Notes under the pieces: model-generated
Databases searched by the model: none
Seen by the model: only the letters and a program-made list of their open reading frames with translations
Told to the model about the DNA's origin: nothing
Assembly: GCA_003963405.1 (NCBI GenBank)
Contig: RXIY01000022.1
Coordinates: 62,001-126,000 of the forward strand
Length of the DNA stretch: 64,000 nucleotides
Direction of reading: 5' to 3'
Source: Hyphomicrobiales bacterium
GTDB taxonomy: Bacteria > Pseudomonadota > Alphaproteobacteria > Rhizobiales > Beijerinckiaceae
Shown: in pieces, positions 1 to 8,752 of the stretch
Position numbering within the stretch: position 1 is the first letter of the stretch
Layout: every line of letters begins with the position of its first letter
Position numbers and translations under genes: made by a program

Positions 1-149
1 GCGGCGGGGGCCTCGACGCGGCTGAGGAACTGGAAGGCCTTCCCCTCGAGCTCGCGCTCGATCGCGCGCAGCCGATCGGGGCGCTCCGGGTGGCCCGGAC
101 CCATCTCGTGCGCGAGGCCGCTCGCATGTGTGAAGAGAAGGGTTTTCAC
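1..149 (-). CDS. Histone deacetylase family protein (acetoin utilisation AcuC/acetylpolyamine amidohydrolase type), N-terminal part only
   Basis: The reading frame runs leftwards off the window edge, so only 49 residues are present. It starts with GTG at 149 as MKTLLFTH and then reads HEMGPGHPERPDRLRAIE. The H-x-x-G-x-GHPE-x-P-x-R pattern is the hallmark N-terminus of bacterial class II-like histone deacetylase family proteins, which are zinc hydrolases that remove acetyl groups from lysines, polyamines or small amides. The zinc ligands lie beyond the edge, so activity cannot be judged. It is divergent from the L,D-transpeptidase gene at 408. The gap 150-407 holds no gene and presumably carries both promoters. 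Confidence 0.8.
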   Translation of the reverse strand, partial: MKTLLFTHASGLAHEMGPGHPERPDRLRAIERELEGKAFQFLSRVEAPA

Positions 150-407
150 CAGCTCGCCGCTTTACCGGCCGCCACCCGCGGACCGCCTTTTATTGGGCTG
201 TTTTTCGCCAATGTCCATGAAAAATGGAAGACGGTCCTTCGGCCTCCCCGTTCCCGAGGCGGCCGCGGACGGGGGGGCTTTCCCGTGGCGCTCGCGCAAC
301 ACCTCAAAGATTATTGGCGATAGCAGGGCGGAAAGCGGACTATGGGCGGCGGGTTCGTGGTAAGGGATTTTCAAGAATTGGGACTTGCGGCGGAGAGGAG
401 CGTGCTG

Positions 408-1016
408 ATGAAGTGGGAGACTATGGCTGCGATTTCGCTGTCCGCACTCGTTTTGGCGGGCTGCTACAGCGGCGTTCGGGTGCCTGACCCCAAACTCTCA
501 GCGCGCGACGCGGAATTTCTGGCCCTTGCCCCCAAGGCTCAGATCAGTTCGGAGTTCGACCGCTACCTCGTCGATTACAAGACGAATGAGCCCGTCGGCT
601 CGATCGTCGTCGATTCCCGGTCGCATTTCCTTTACTACATCATGCCCGGCGGCAAGGCCGTGCGCTACGGCGTGGCGACGGGGCAGGAGGCGATGGGCTG
701 GACCGGTCGCGCCTATATCGGCGGCATGCAGGAATGGCCGCGTTGGGTTCCGCCCAAGGACATGCTCGAGCGTTGGCCGCATCTCCAGCCAACGGCAGAC
801 GCCGGCGGCCTGCCCGGCGGTCCCGACAATCCGCTCGGCTCGCGCGCGCTTTATCTTTATCAGGGCGGCAAGGACACGCTTTACCGCATCCACGGCACCA
901 ACGAGCCCGAGAAGATCGGCCAGGGCGTTTCCTCCGGCTGCATCCGGATGCGGGATATCGACGCGATCGACCTTTACAACCGCGTCAAGGTTGGCACGCC
1001 TGTCGTTGTGATTTAA
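408..1016 (+). CDS. L,D-transpeptidase (YkuD domain) lipoprotein
   Basis: Product of 202 residues. A longer frame opens at 342, but ATG 408 is preceded by GGAGAGGAG at 392-400 and gives a clean lipoprotein signal with lipobox LAGC (Cys19). The YkuD catalytic region is clear: HGTNEP (His162) and SSGCIRM with the nucleophile Cys178. Such enzymes form 3-3 peptidoglycan cross-links or attach proteins to peptidoglycan in the periplasm. The lipid anchor would hold it at a membrane, probably the outer one. It is monocistronic, with a strong terminator at 1038-1070. Two further YkuD/DUF2778 types lie at 18.7-21.9 kb. Confidence 0.9.
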   Translation: MKWETMAAISLSALVLAGCYSGVRVPDPKLSARDAEFLALAPKAQISSEFDRYLVDYKTNEPVGSIVVDSRSHFLYYIMPGGKAVRYGVATGQEAMGWTGRAYIGGMQEWPRWVPPKDMLERWPHLQPTADAGGLPGGPDNPLGSRALYLYQGGKDTLYRIHGTNEPEKIGQGVSSGCIRMRDIDAIDLYNRVKVGTPVVVI

Positions 1017-1037
1017 ACGCCTGAATTTGCATTCGGA

Positions 1038-1070
1038 GAGCCCTTCCCCGGCGCGGGGAGGGGCTTTTTT
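1038..1070 (+). terminator. Rho-independent terminator after the L,D-transpeptidase gene
   Basis: An 11-bp stem (1040-1050 with 1054-1064, one G-T pair) with a 3-nt loop is followed by six T at 1065-1070. Confidence 0.85.
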
Positions 1071-1254
1071 GCGCTGAACGAGCAGCGCGGCGTCCACAAT
1101 AATTTTTGCAAGCTTGGCGAATATTTGCGGAACGGAGGCGCGACCACGGCGTTATCCGGGCGTTCTCGTCCGGCTGAGCAAGAGACGCCGGGACGGGGCC
1201 GTCGGGAGCATTGCGACCCAAGTTGATTGCGACGAGACAGGGCGGGAGGGAAGA

Positions 1255-1383
1255 ATGAGAAAAGCCGCTATTTTTGGGATTATAGCTTTTCTGCTGGCGG
1301 TGAGCTTCGCGAGCGCCGCGTCGATGATCAAGCCTGCGGACAGCGACGAGGATTTCTGCTTCGGCTACGCGGTCTGCGAATAA
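1255..1383 (+). CDS. Small secreted peptide, 42 residues, unknown function
   Basis: ATG 1255 follows GGGAGGGAAGA, a good ribosome binding site. The first 21 residues form a typical signal peptide (MRKAAIFGIIAFLLAVSFAS, then AAS). The mature part is about 20 residues, acidic, and ends FCFGYAVCE with two cysteines that could form a disulfide. The frame is open further upstream but without signal character. It converges with the membrane protein gene at 1388, only 4 bp away. I do not recognise a family. The signal peptide and ribosome site make it more likely real than chance, but it may be missed by gene callers. Confidence 0.55.
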   Translation: MRKAAIFGIIAFLLAVSFASAASMIKPADSDEDFCFGYAVCE

Positions 1384-1387
1384 GAGT

Positions 1388-1972
1388 TCAGGCGGGGGGC
1401 TTCTGGCGCAAAGCGTTCCGCAACAGAGCGGCGCGGCGCAGGAAAACCCCGCCGTTCTTTCCCATGACGGCGACGGCCCGGGCGCGTACACGTGCAAAAG
1501 AGGCCATCGCGCGCAACTTCAAGGGCCTTACCAACGCCAGAGACCAGTCGCGTATCTCGATGACGATCGAATAGAGCCGCGCGAACCACGCCATTTGCAG
1601 GAGTTTGTCGCGGCAGATGTCGAAGAGGAACGCCTCGACGCCCAGCGTCAGCGACTTCGAGAAAAAGATGAACAGAACGCCGAGAAAGACGTGACCTGAT
1701 GCCAGCAGGGCCAGCGCCGCGACCTTGATCGGCAGCACGCCCACCATCGGAACCGCGAACAGCGCCAGCGTCATCGGCGGCGACAGCCGGTCCACCAGAT
1801 CCGAAAGCCAGGGCTCGATGCGCTCCAGCCCGAGCGCCCGTTCGAGCTGGCGCAGCCAGTCCCGCACATGGTCCCATATCCAGGCCTCGATCAGGAAAAC
1901 GATCGCGAGCGTCAACCAGAACATGCGGCCGAGAAGAGACTTCAGCCGATCCATAACTTCCGGGCCTTCCAT
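1388..1972 (-). CDS. Conserved membrane protein of unknown function
   Basis: Product of 194 residues. I chose ATG 1972 (MEGPEVMDRLKSLLG) because GGAAGGAG lies 7 bases upstream; the longer frame to 2029 has no such site. Three hydrophobic stretches are visible: one near the N-terminus (FWLTLAIVFLIEAWIW), one in the middle (MTLALFAVPMVGVLPIK) and one following it (FLGVLFIFFSKSLTLGV). The C-terminus is strongly basic (many Arg), which suggests it lies in the cytoplasm. It has no motif that I can tie to a known function. It lies about 85 bp downstream of lpdA on the same strand and may be co-transcribed with it. Confidence 0.75.
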   Translation of the reverse strand: MEGPEVMDRLKSLLGRMFWLTLAIVFLIEAWIWDHVRDWLRQLERALGLERIEPWLSDLVDRLSPPMTLALFAVPMVGVLPIKVAALALLASGHVFLGVLFIFFSKSLTLGVEAFLFDICRDKLLQMAWFARLYSIVIEIRDWSLALVRPLKLRAMASFARVRARAVAVMGKNGGVFLRRAALLRNALRQKPPA

Positions 1973-2056
1973 GCCGTCGCTCCTTCCAGCTGGCGGGGCG
2001 CCGCCGTCTCGAGCAGCATGTAGGCGCAAAGGCGGACAGCGCCAAGGTCTGGGCGA

Positions 2057-3469
2057 TCAGATGTGAAGCGCCCGCTTCGCCACCGCCAGCGCCGCTTCCT
2101 TCATTGCTTCCGACATGGTCGGATGGGCGTGACAGGTGCGCGCCAGATCTTCCGACGAGCCGGAGAACTCCATCAGCACGGCGGCTTCCGCGATCAGCTC
2201 CCCGGCGCCGGCGCCGAGAATGTGAACGCCGAGCACGCGGTCGGTCACGGCGTCGGCGATGATTTTCACGAAGCCTTCGGTCTCCCGCATGGAGCGCGCG
2301 CGGCCATTGGCCGAGAAGGGGAATTTGCCGATCGCGACATTCAGCCCTTGGCCCCTTGCTTCTTCCTCGGTGACGCCGACGGAAGCCACCTCCGGCGAAG
2401 TGTACACGACCCCCGGAATGACCTTGTAATTCACATGACCGGCCTGGCCCGCGAGAATTTCGGCGACGGCCACGCCCTCGTCCTCCGCCTTATGGGCGAG
2501 CATCGGACCGCGCACGACATCCCCGATGGCGTAGACGCCGGGGACGTTGGTCGCGAAATGCGCGTCGATGACGATGCGTCCGCGCTCCAGCGCGACGCCC
2601 GCCTCTTCGAGCCCGAGCCCTTGCGTATAAGGAATGCGGCCCGTGGCGATCAGCACGACATCGGCCTCGATCTTGTCGGACGTCGCGCCATCGACGGAAG
2701 AATAGGAGACGACGACGCTTTCGCCCTCGCGCGCGACGCTCGTGACCTTGGAGGAAAGCTTGAAGGCGAAGCCCTGCTTTTCGAGAACCTTCTGAAAGCG
2801 CGACGCGACTTCGAGATCGAAACCGGGCAGCACGCGGTCGAGATATTCGATCGCCGTCACCTGCGCGCCGAGCCGGCGCCAGACCGAACCGAGCTCGAGG
2901 CCGATGACGCCCGCGCCGACGACGACGAGCCTTTGAGGAACCTTCTCCAGCGCCAGCGCCCCGGTCGAGGAGACGATCGTCTTCTCGTCGATGGGGATGT
3001 CGGCGCCCGACGCGTCGCGCAACGGCGCGACCGCCGAGCCCGTGGCGATGACGACGTTCTTCGTCTCGAGAGTCTGGATCGCGCCGTCCGGCCCGGTTAC
3101 GACGACCTTGCCGGGACCGGCGAGGCGGCCGACCCCGCGATAGGGATCGACCTTGTTCTTCTTGAAGAGAAAGGCGACGCCAGTGACATTGGCGCCCACC
3201 GTGTCGGCCTTGTGCTTCATCATCGCCGGGAGATCGAGCCGGGGCGGATCGACGATGACGCCGAGCGGCGCAAGGCCATGGGCGGCCTCGTCGAACATAT
3301 GCGAGGCGTGAAGCAGCGCCTTCGAGGGGATGCAGCCGACGTTCAGGCAGGTCCCGCCATAGGTCGCGTCCTTCTCGACAACGGCTGTCTTCAGCCCCAG
3401 TTGCGCCGCCCTCAGAGCGCAGACATAGCCGCCCGGCCCGGAGCCGATCACCACGAGATCATAGGTCAT
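2057..3469 (-). CDS. lpdA: Dihydrolipoyl dehydrogenase (E3)
   Basis: Product of 470 residues, the normal length. It reoxidises dihydrolipoamide on the E2 subunits of pyruvate/2-oxoglutarate dehydrogenase and reduces NAD+. The FAD site GSGPGG is at 9-14, the redox disulfide GGTCLNVGCIPSK has Cys41 and Cys46, a second dinucleotide site GAGVIGLELG is near 180, and the catalytic HAHPTMSE ends the protein (His449, Glu454). No other subunit of the complex is in the window, so the E1/E2 genes lie elsewhere or upstream in a different arrangement. The DUF1772 gene lies 32 bp upstream on the same strand. Confidence 0.97.
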   Translation of the reverse strand: MTYDLVVIGSGPGGYVCALRAAQLGLKTAVVEKDATYGGTCLNVGCIPSKALLHASHMFDEAAHGLAPLGVIVDPPRLDLPAMMKHKADTVGANVTGVAFLFKKNKVDPYRGVGRLAGPGKVVVTGPDGAIQTLETKNVVIATGSAVAPLRDASGADIPIDEKTIVSSTGALALEKVPQRLVVVGAGVIGLELGSVWRRLGAQVTAIEYLDRVLPGFDLEVASRFQKVLEKQGFAFKLSSKVTSVAREGESVVVSYSSVDGATSDKIEADVVLIATGRIPYTQGLGLEEAGVALERGRIVIDAHFATNVPGVYAIGDVVRGPMLAHKAEDEGVAVAEILAGQAGHVNYKVIPGVVYTSPEVASVGVTEEEARGQGLNVAIGKFPFSANGRARSMRETEGFVKIIADAVTDRVLGVHILGAGAGELIAEAAVLMEFSGSSEDLARTCHAHPTMSEAMKEAALAVAKRALHI

Positions 3470-3501
3470 GAACGCCGCTCTTCAAAAATGGCGCCGAAGC
3501 G

Positions 3502-3930
3502 TCAGCCCGCCGCCCAGACGAAAATCGCGAGGCCAAGTACTCCGATCGCGGTCTGCCCCAGCTCCAGCCGGCCCCACAGGTCGATGACCTTGCGGGCCTC
3601 ATGGGCCGCATCGGCCCCGATGAGGCCCAGGATGCGGTTGTTGAGCGGCACGATCGCCCAATAGGTGTAGGGCCATGAGGCGAGCATGACGAGGGCGCCG
3701 AAGAGCCAGCGCAGATCATCGAGCTCGCGATAGGCGATGAAGCCGAAAATTGCGGCAGCCGCCGCCAATCCGGCGAGCAGGAGGAAGCCGCGATGATCGG
3801 AGGGCTCCCACTCCTTGATGAGCGCGTCGTCGCTCAAGGCCAGACGCGCGGGCTGCTCGACATAATTGACGTAAAGAGACGCGCCGGTGAACGCGCCCGC
3901 CGCCGCGAGCGCAAGCGAACCAATGATCAT
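3502..3930 (-). CDS. DUF1772 domain membrane protein (anthrone oxygenase-like)
   Basis: Product of 142 residues starting at ATG 3930 (MIIGSLALAAAGAF). The N-terminal helix followed by GASLYVNYVEQPARL and the later WPYTYWAIVPLNNRI are typical of DUF1772, a four-helix inner-membrane family. The length fits the family. It sits between the GSCFA gene (28 bp upstream) and lpdA (32 bp downstream) on the same strand and could be part of one transcript. The biochemical role of bacterial members is not known to me. Confidence 0.85.
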   Translation of the reverse strand: MIIGSLALAAAGAFTGASLYVNYVEQPARLALSDDALIKEWEPSDHRGFLLLAGLAAAAAIFGFIAYRELDDLRWLFGALVMLASWPYTYWAIVPLNNRILGLIGADAAHEARKVIDLWGRLELGQTAIGVLGLAIFVWAAG

Positions 3931-3958
3931 CCTGCAATCCTTGTATGAGGTGAAAAGC

Positions 3959-5023
3959 TCAGGCCGACTCGATTGCTTCCTCGTCGCAGACGACGCGGGC
4001 GTTGGCTTCGGCCTCGGCGGCCACATCGACCTTGAGCGCGCGCACCGCCTCCTCTTCGCGCGCGCGGTCGGTGAAGTGATCGAAGAACATCTTCATCGTG
4101 CGGTCGATGCCGTGCGAATTGATGCGCCGCGTATCCTCCCGATAGAAGCGTCCGGCGTTCGGCGAGACGTTGACGAGATCGTAAGAGGGGAAATAAGCGA
4201 TGTTCGGCCGCGCCCGCACGACCTCGTCGGCGGCCGCGCGCAGGATCGACTTCACCGCCGTATTCGATACGACGACATGCCGGTCCTCATAGGTCGCGAT
4301 GATGCCGACGGGCGAGACGCTGAGAATGATGCGCACTTTCGGATTGACGGTGCGGATGCGGTCCACGGCGGCGAGGAAGTCGCGGACGACCTCGCTCACC
4401 GTCATATTGTAGAACTCGTAGACGCTATCGTCCCACGTCCCGCCGGCGACGCCCGGCGCGAGTTGCAGGATCGCGCCGTCCGCCTTGTGGCGCCAGGTCT
4501 CCGTGTGCCCGAAGGTGAAGACGAAGACGTCCATCGTCTCGAGCATGTGGCGCACGGCGGCGAGGTGACTCTCGCGGTCGGCCCGCATGTCCTCCAGCGT
4601 GGCGTAGCCCTCAGGTTCGATCCGCGGGCGGAAGGGATCGACGAATCGGCCGTCGTCCGGGCTGTTCCAGTAATCGAGCGACGGCTTGAAATCGCCGTAA
4701 GCGCGGTCGAGGAGCTGGCGGAACTGCGCGGTGGTGTAGATATTGCCGTAGCGGCAGGAATACATCGAGTAATTGCGGCGCAGCGCCTCCTCGGCCGACA
4801 TGCCCTGCGGCGGCTTTTCGGCGAGATAATAGGTGTAGCCGCTCGTCTGGAGGCGGTGGGCGATTTCCTGCGCGAAACAGCTTCCCGCCGTCGCCACGCG
4901 ATCCTCGCGCGCGATCTTGAACGGCGTCGACATCAGCGGATCGATGGCGAAGGGCGGCAGACCGGTCACAGCCTTGCGCCAGAAGCGATGGTCGGGTAGG
5001 GAGCTATAGGGATTGTCCGCCAC
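3959..5023 (-). CDS. GSCFA domain protein (SGNH-hydrolase-like)
   Basis: Product of 354 residues. The family-defining motif GSCFA is at residues 47-51 and a second conserved block, FGHTETW, at 171-177. The family is related to SGNH/GDSL esterases, with Ser48 as the expected nucleophile, and is often found near polysaccharide genes; its substrate is unknown. It is divergent from the WcbI-type gene at 5184 with 160 bp between the starts. WcbI also belongs to the SGNH-like glycan-modification world, so the pair may act on the same surface glycan. This is inferred from context only. Confidence 0.88.
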   Translation of the reverse strand: MADNPYSSLPDHRFWRKAVTGLPPFAIDPLMSTPFKIAREDRVATAGSCFAQEIAHRLQTSGYTYYLAEKPPQGMSAEEALRRNYSMYSCRYGNIYTTAQFRQLLDRAYGDFKPSLDYWNSPDDGRFVDPFRPRIEPEGYATLEDMRADRESHLAAVRHMLETMDVFVFTFGHTETWRHKADGAILQLAPGVAGGTWDDSVYEFYNMTVSEVVRDFLAAVDRIRTVNPKVRIILSVSPVGIIATYEDRHVVVSNTAVKSILRAAADEVVRARPNIAYFPSYDLVNVSPNAGRFYREDTRRINSHGIDRTMKMFFDHFTDRAREEEAVRALKVDVAAEAEANARVVCDEEAIESA

Positions 5024-5183
5024 GGGGCAAACTCCTGATCGCGGTGTGAATCAAGTCACGGATGGCGCTTGGCGTGTTGTTGTGGCGCGCCATCGCTCGT
5101 GAGCGGACCATAGACGAAGGCGCCGCCGCTTGTCACCAGCCGCAGGCCGGCGGACGACGCGGCCCAGGCGGCAAGGCCGGTGA

Positions 5184-6251
5184 ATGACCCAAATGTTCTC
5201 CCAGATCGAGAAGCAGATTTTCAAGTCCTGGATCCAGTACGCCATCGAGCCGCGCATAGCCAAGCTGACCGGGCGCCAGATCCGCACCACCGGCCCGCGC
5301 ATCGCGGTGATGGGCAATTGCCAGGCGTTCGGCGTCGCCTATGCGATGAAGGTCATGGACCCGAGCGCCACCGTCCATCATTTCTCGGCGATCGGGCATT
5401 CGCGCTTCGCCAATTTCGATCTCTTGGTCAAGACGCTCGAAACCTATGATTACGTCTTCTCCCACGAGTTCCTCTCGGGTCATTTGCGCGGGCCGGGAGA
5501 TTCGGCCGAGCTGCGCCAGCGCCTGCCGCGCGTGACGCGGCTGCCGGCCGTGACCTTCGCGGCCTTTCATCCCGATCTCATTTACATCCAGGACCCCACG
5601 CAGCCGCTGCACGGCTTCATCTTCGGGCCGCTCGGCCCCTATCATTCGGCGATCGCCGTCTTCGGCTATCGGGCGGGCCTGTCGCTCGACGAGACGCGGG
5701 CGTTGTTCAACGAAAACGTCTTTCAGGCGGCGGGCTATCTCGACATCTGGAACGACGCGGCGCGCGAACTGCTCGAAACCACCAAGCGGGATTTCGACGT
5801 CGATCTCTCGACGGAGCTGATGAAGTGGTCGCGCCGCGGCGTCTTCATGTTCAGCCTCGTGCATCCCATGCATTACGTGCTCTTCGATATCGCGAAGATC
5901 ATGTGGGAGAAGGTCGGGCTGAAGCCGCCGGCCACGGATTTCAGCTATTATCAGATCCACGATCTCGCCCGCGCCGAGATTTTTCCGGTCTATCCGCCGA
6001 TCGCGAAACACTTCGGCGTGCAGGGCGGCTATCTGTTCAAGCTGCAAAATCACCATCTCGCCAATGACGTGGGCGATTTCCTCACGCTGCCGCAATATCT
6101 CGCGGCCTGTTTCCGCACCTATGAAAAAGAAGGCGCCGCGCGTCTCGGCAATCCGCGCGTCGACGCCTGGCTCGCCGACGAGAAGACGAAGAACCTGCTC
6201 GTCGGCCTCGCGCGGGAGAATCTGAAGGCGGGTCGCCTGCCGACGCTCTGA
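5184..6251 (+). CDS. WcbI-type polysaccharide biosynthesis protein (putative acetyltransferase)
   Basis: Product of 355 residues beginning MTQMFSQIEKQ. The segment RIAVMGNCQAFG (GNCQ at 44-47) is the signature of the WcbI family, first known from Burkholderia capsule synthesis and thought to bind CoA and modify capsular sugar. The remaining length is that of WcbI plus a C-terminal helical part. It has no neighbouring glycosyltransferase cluster; the only companion is the divergent GSCFA gene. The intergenic palindrome pair at 6253-6291 follows the stop codon. The family call is good; the reaction is inferred. Confidence 0.82.
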   Translation: MTQMFSQIEKQIFKSWIQYAIEPRIAKLTGRQIRTTGPRIAVMGNCQAFGVAYAMKVMDPSATVHHFSAIGHSRFANFDLLVKTLETYDYVFSHEFLSGHLRGPGDSAELRQRLPRVTRLPAVTFAAFHPDLIYIQDPTQPLHGFIFGPLGPYHSAIAVFGYRAGLSLDETRALFNENVFQAAGYLDIWNDAARELLETTKRDFDVDLSTELMKWSRRGVFMFSLVHPMHYVLFDIAKIMWEKVGLKPPATDFSYYQIHDLARAEIFPVYPPIAKHFGVQGGYLFKLQNHHLANDVGDFLTLPQYLAACFRTYEKEGAARLGNPRVDAWLADEKTKNLLVGLARENLKAGRLPTL

Positions 6252-6252
6252 G

Positions 6253-6291
6253 GGGAGAGGCTTCGCCCTCTCCCTGCGAGCTGGGAGAGGG
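6253..6291. repeat. Overlapping intergenic palindromes, CCCTCTCCC/GGGAGAGGG type
   Basis: Two mutually exclusive hairpins share the middle arm. One is 6253-6273 (GGGAGAGG with CCTCTCCC). The other is 6266-6291, with 9-bp arms CCCTCTCCC and GGGAGAGGG and an 8-nt loop. The same 9-bp arms recur at 49823-49846. The site lies between convergent genes and has no T run, so it is a poor intrinsic terminator. It looks like a dispersed intergenic repeat. Confidence 0.6.
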
Positions 6292-6302
6292 CTGAGGACG
6301 CC

Positions 6303-7559
6303 TTACGCCTCGACGCGCTCCATGTCCCCGGTGAAGGCGCAGATGCGCGGCGCAATGTCGCGGCGGAAGCGGGAGCCGTTGAAAACGCCGTAATGGCCGA
6401 CGCCGTCCTGCAAGTGATGCGCCTTGCGCGCCGCCGGAATGCCGGCGCAGAGCTCTTGCGCGGCGAGCGTCTGGCCGACGCCGGAAATATCGTCCTTCTC
6501 GCCTTCGACAGTGAGCAGGGCCGTGCGGCGGATCGCCTTGAGGTCGACGAGTTCGCCGCGATGGCGCAGGAGCCCGAGCGGCACTTCGTGCCGGATGAAC
6601 ACGCGCTCGACCGTCTGGAGATAGAATTCGGCCGTCAGATCCATCACGGCGAGATATTCGTCGTAAAAGTCGCGGTGTTTCTCGGCCGAGTCGCCGTCGC
6701 CCTCGATCAGATGGTTGAACATCTCCATATGAGCCGTCACATGGCGCTCGATATTCATCGCCATGAAGCCCGAAAGCTGGAGGAAGCCCGGATAGACGTC
6801 GCGCCCCATGCCCGCATGAGGGAAGGGAACGGTGTGGATACAGTGGCGGCGGAACCACTCGATGCCGCGCTTCTCGGCAAGCTTGTTGACCGCGGTGGGA
6901 TTGACGCGCGTATCGATCGGGCCGCCCATCAGGATCATGGATTGGGGGGCCGCCGGATCGTCGGCCGCCTCCATGGCGGCGATGGCGCAGATCAGGGGCA
7001 CGGAGGCCTGACACACGCCAAGCGTGTGGACGGGCGTCCCGTCCTCGGCAAGGAAGCGCATCATCTCTTCGAGATAGTCGATGTAATCGTCGAGATCGAA
7101 ACCGCCCTCGATGAGCGGCACGGTGCGCGCGTCCGCCCAGTCGGTGATATAGACGTCGTGGCTCGGCAGGAAGGCCTCGACCGTCCCGCGCAGCAGCGTG
7201 GCGTAATGGCCCGACATTGGCGCGACGATGAGAAGCTTCGATTGACGCGGCGCCTCGCCCTCGAACTGCCGCTTGAAATGCAGCAGGCCGCAGAAGGGCT
7301 TCATCCAGACATGCTCTTCGGCGATCTCGACCGTGACCCCATCGATCACGGTCGTGTCGAGCCCGAACATCGGCTTTCCGTAACGGCGCGTCATGCGCTC
7401 GAAGAGTTCGGCGGAGGCCGCGATGCTGCGGCCGAGCGAGGTGTGATAGAGCGGATTGAGCGGGCTCTTGATCGTGTGCAACAGGGCGTCAGTCGCCGCG
7501 CGCGCCGGTGCGAAGGCCAGATGCAGCATCTCGTAAACGTGATAGGACATACGATCCAT
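6303..7559 (-). CDS. phaZ: Intracellular polyhydroxyalkanoate (PHB) depolymerase
   Basis: Product of 418 residues, the usual length. It mobilises stored polyhydroxybutyrate granules in the cytoplasm by hydrolysing the polyester. The alpha/beta-hydrolase nucleophile elbow reads GVCQAS with Cys183 in place of the usual serine, as in the Ralstonia PhaZ1 group. The ends MSYHVYEMLHLAFAP and GHYGVFNGSRFR are also characteristic. It is a single gene with no pha synthesis genes nearby. It implies that the organism makes PHB as a carbon store. Confidence 0.95.
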   Translation of the reverse strand: MDRMSYHVYEMLHLAFAPARAATDALLHTIKSPLNPLYHTSLGRSIAASAELFERMTRRYGKPMFGLDTTVIDGVTVEIAEEHVWMKPFCGLLHFKRQFEGEAPRQSKLLIVAPMSGHYATLLRGTVEAFLPSHDVYITDWADARTVPLIEGGFDLDDYIDYLEEMMRFLAEDGTPVHTLGVCQASVPLICAIAAMEAADDPAAPQSMILMGGPIDTRVNPTAVNKLAEKRGIEWFRRHCIHTVPFPHAGMGRDVYPGFLQLSGFMAMNIERHVTAHMEMFNHLIEGDGDSAEKHRDFYDEYLAVMDLTAEFYLQTVERVFIRHEVPLGLLRHRGELVDLKAIRRTALLTVEGEKDDISGVGQTLAAQELCAGIPAARKAHHLQDGVGHYGVFNGSRFRRDIAPRICAFTGDMERVEA

Positions 7560-7696
7560 ATTCCGAGCCTTTCCGCTACTCCTATGCTGCGCTGCACAAA
7601 AAATTTGTAGCCGAATTCTTCAAAAATGCAAAGTCCGGCGCCCGCGACATCGTCGCGCAGAAATGCGAACGGATTGAAGGCCCCTGGGGAAACAAC

Positions 7697-8656
7697 CTAT
7701 CTAGCGCCCGCCGCCGCGCCGGCGAACATCAGTAGCCAAAGCACGGCGGCCGACCCTTTGTAAATCATTAATCCGCGAAAAATATCCACCGCTGTGGCCT
7801 CCCGCCGGCCACGCCCGAGCAGGGCGCCGTCCACCGTTGCGCCATGATAGGCGCGCGGGCCGCCAAGCGCGAGGCCGAGCGCGCCGGCCATGGCGGCCTC
7901 GGGCCAGCCGGCGTTGGGCGAGGCGTGTCGCGCGGCGTCGGCGCGGGCGGCGTCGAGCGCGCCCTTCGCCGAGGCGGCCGGGATCGCCGCGGCCGTCGCA
8001 ACGATGAGGCCCGCCGCGACCCGCGCGGGCACGAGGTTGAGGAGATCGTCGCAGCGCGCCGCCGCCCAGCCGAAGGCGAGATGGCGGTCGGATTTGTGGC
8101 CGATCATGCTGTCGGCGGTGTTGACCGCCTTGTAGACGAGCGCGCCCGGCAAGCCGAAGAGGGCGAGAAACAGCGCGGGCGCGACGACGCCGTCGGAGAA
8201 ATTCTCGGCGAGACTTTCGATCGCCGCGCGGGCGACGCCGGCCTCGTCGAGCGCGGCCACGTCGCGGCCGACGATCTTTGCGACCTCGCGGCGCCCCTCG
8301 TCGAGGCCGCGCGACAGCCCTTGCGCTACGGCCGCCACATGATCGTAAAGGCTTCTTTGAGCAAGGAGGCTCGAGGCGAGGAGCGCGGCGAGAAGCCAGC
8401 CGAAGGGCAGGGCCTCGCAGAGCCGCTCGATGACGACTCCCGCGGCGAGCGGGAGGGCGGCGACGAGCATCAGCGCCGCGACGCCCTTGGCGCGTCGCCG
8501 GGCGGAGGTGTCGCTCTCACGGTTGAGCCGGCGGTCCAGCGCGCCGATGAGGGCGCCGATCCAGGTGACCGGATGGCCGATGCGCCGGAAGAGCGAATCG
8601 GGATAGCCCGCGCCCGCTTCGATCGCGAGCGCCGCCAGCGCAACGCCGAAACTCAT
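7697..8656 (-). CDS. cbiB: Adenosylcobinamide-phosphate synthase (CbiB/CobD)
   Basis: Product of 319 residues, usual for the family. It joins aminopropanol phosphate to adenosylcobyric acid in cobalamin synthesis and is an integral membrane protein. Typical features are the start GYPDSLFRRIGHPVTWIG, the core SLAENFSDGVVAPALF with NTADSMIGHKS, and the C-terminal GPRAYHG. Naming varies: cobD in the aerobic (Pseudomonas/Rhizobium) scheme, cbiB in the Salmonella scheme. cbiD and cobU lie just beyond the PEBP gene on the other strand, so three cobalamin genes fall within 3.4 kb. There is no room for a cobalamin riboswitch before any of them. Confidence 0.95.
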   Translation of the reverse strand: MSFGVALAALAIEAGAGYPDSLFRRIGHPVTWIGALIGALDRRLNRESDTSARRRAKGVAALMLVAALPLAAGVVIERLCEALPFGWLLAALLASSLLAQRSLYDHVAAVAQGLSRGLDEGRREVAKIVGRDVAALDEAGVARAAIESLAENFSDGVVAPALFLALFGLPGALVYKAVNTADSMIGHKSDRHLAFGWAAARCDDLLNLVPARVAAGLIVATAAAIPAASAKGALDAARADAARHASPNAGWPEAAMAGALGLALGGPRAYHGATVDGALLGRGRREATAVDIFRGLMIYKGSAAVLWLLMFAGAAAGAR

Positions 8657-8692
8657 GGGCGCGTATCGGCCGATATTTGGGGCGGGCGCCGC

Positions 8693-8715
8693 TCCCTCCC
8701 CGCAAGGGGGAGGGA
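8693..8715. repeat. Intergenic hairpin between cbiB and the PEBP gene
   Basis: The arms TCCCTCCCC (8693-8701) and GGGGAGGGA (8707-8715) pair perfectly around a 5-nt loop. It resembles in style, but not in sequence, the palindromes at 6253-6291 and 49823-49846. Confidence 0.45.
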
Positions 8716-8752
8716 TTTGGCCCCCGCAATATTCGTCGTCGGCCTCCTCACT

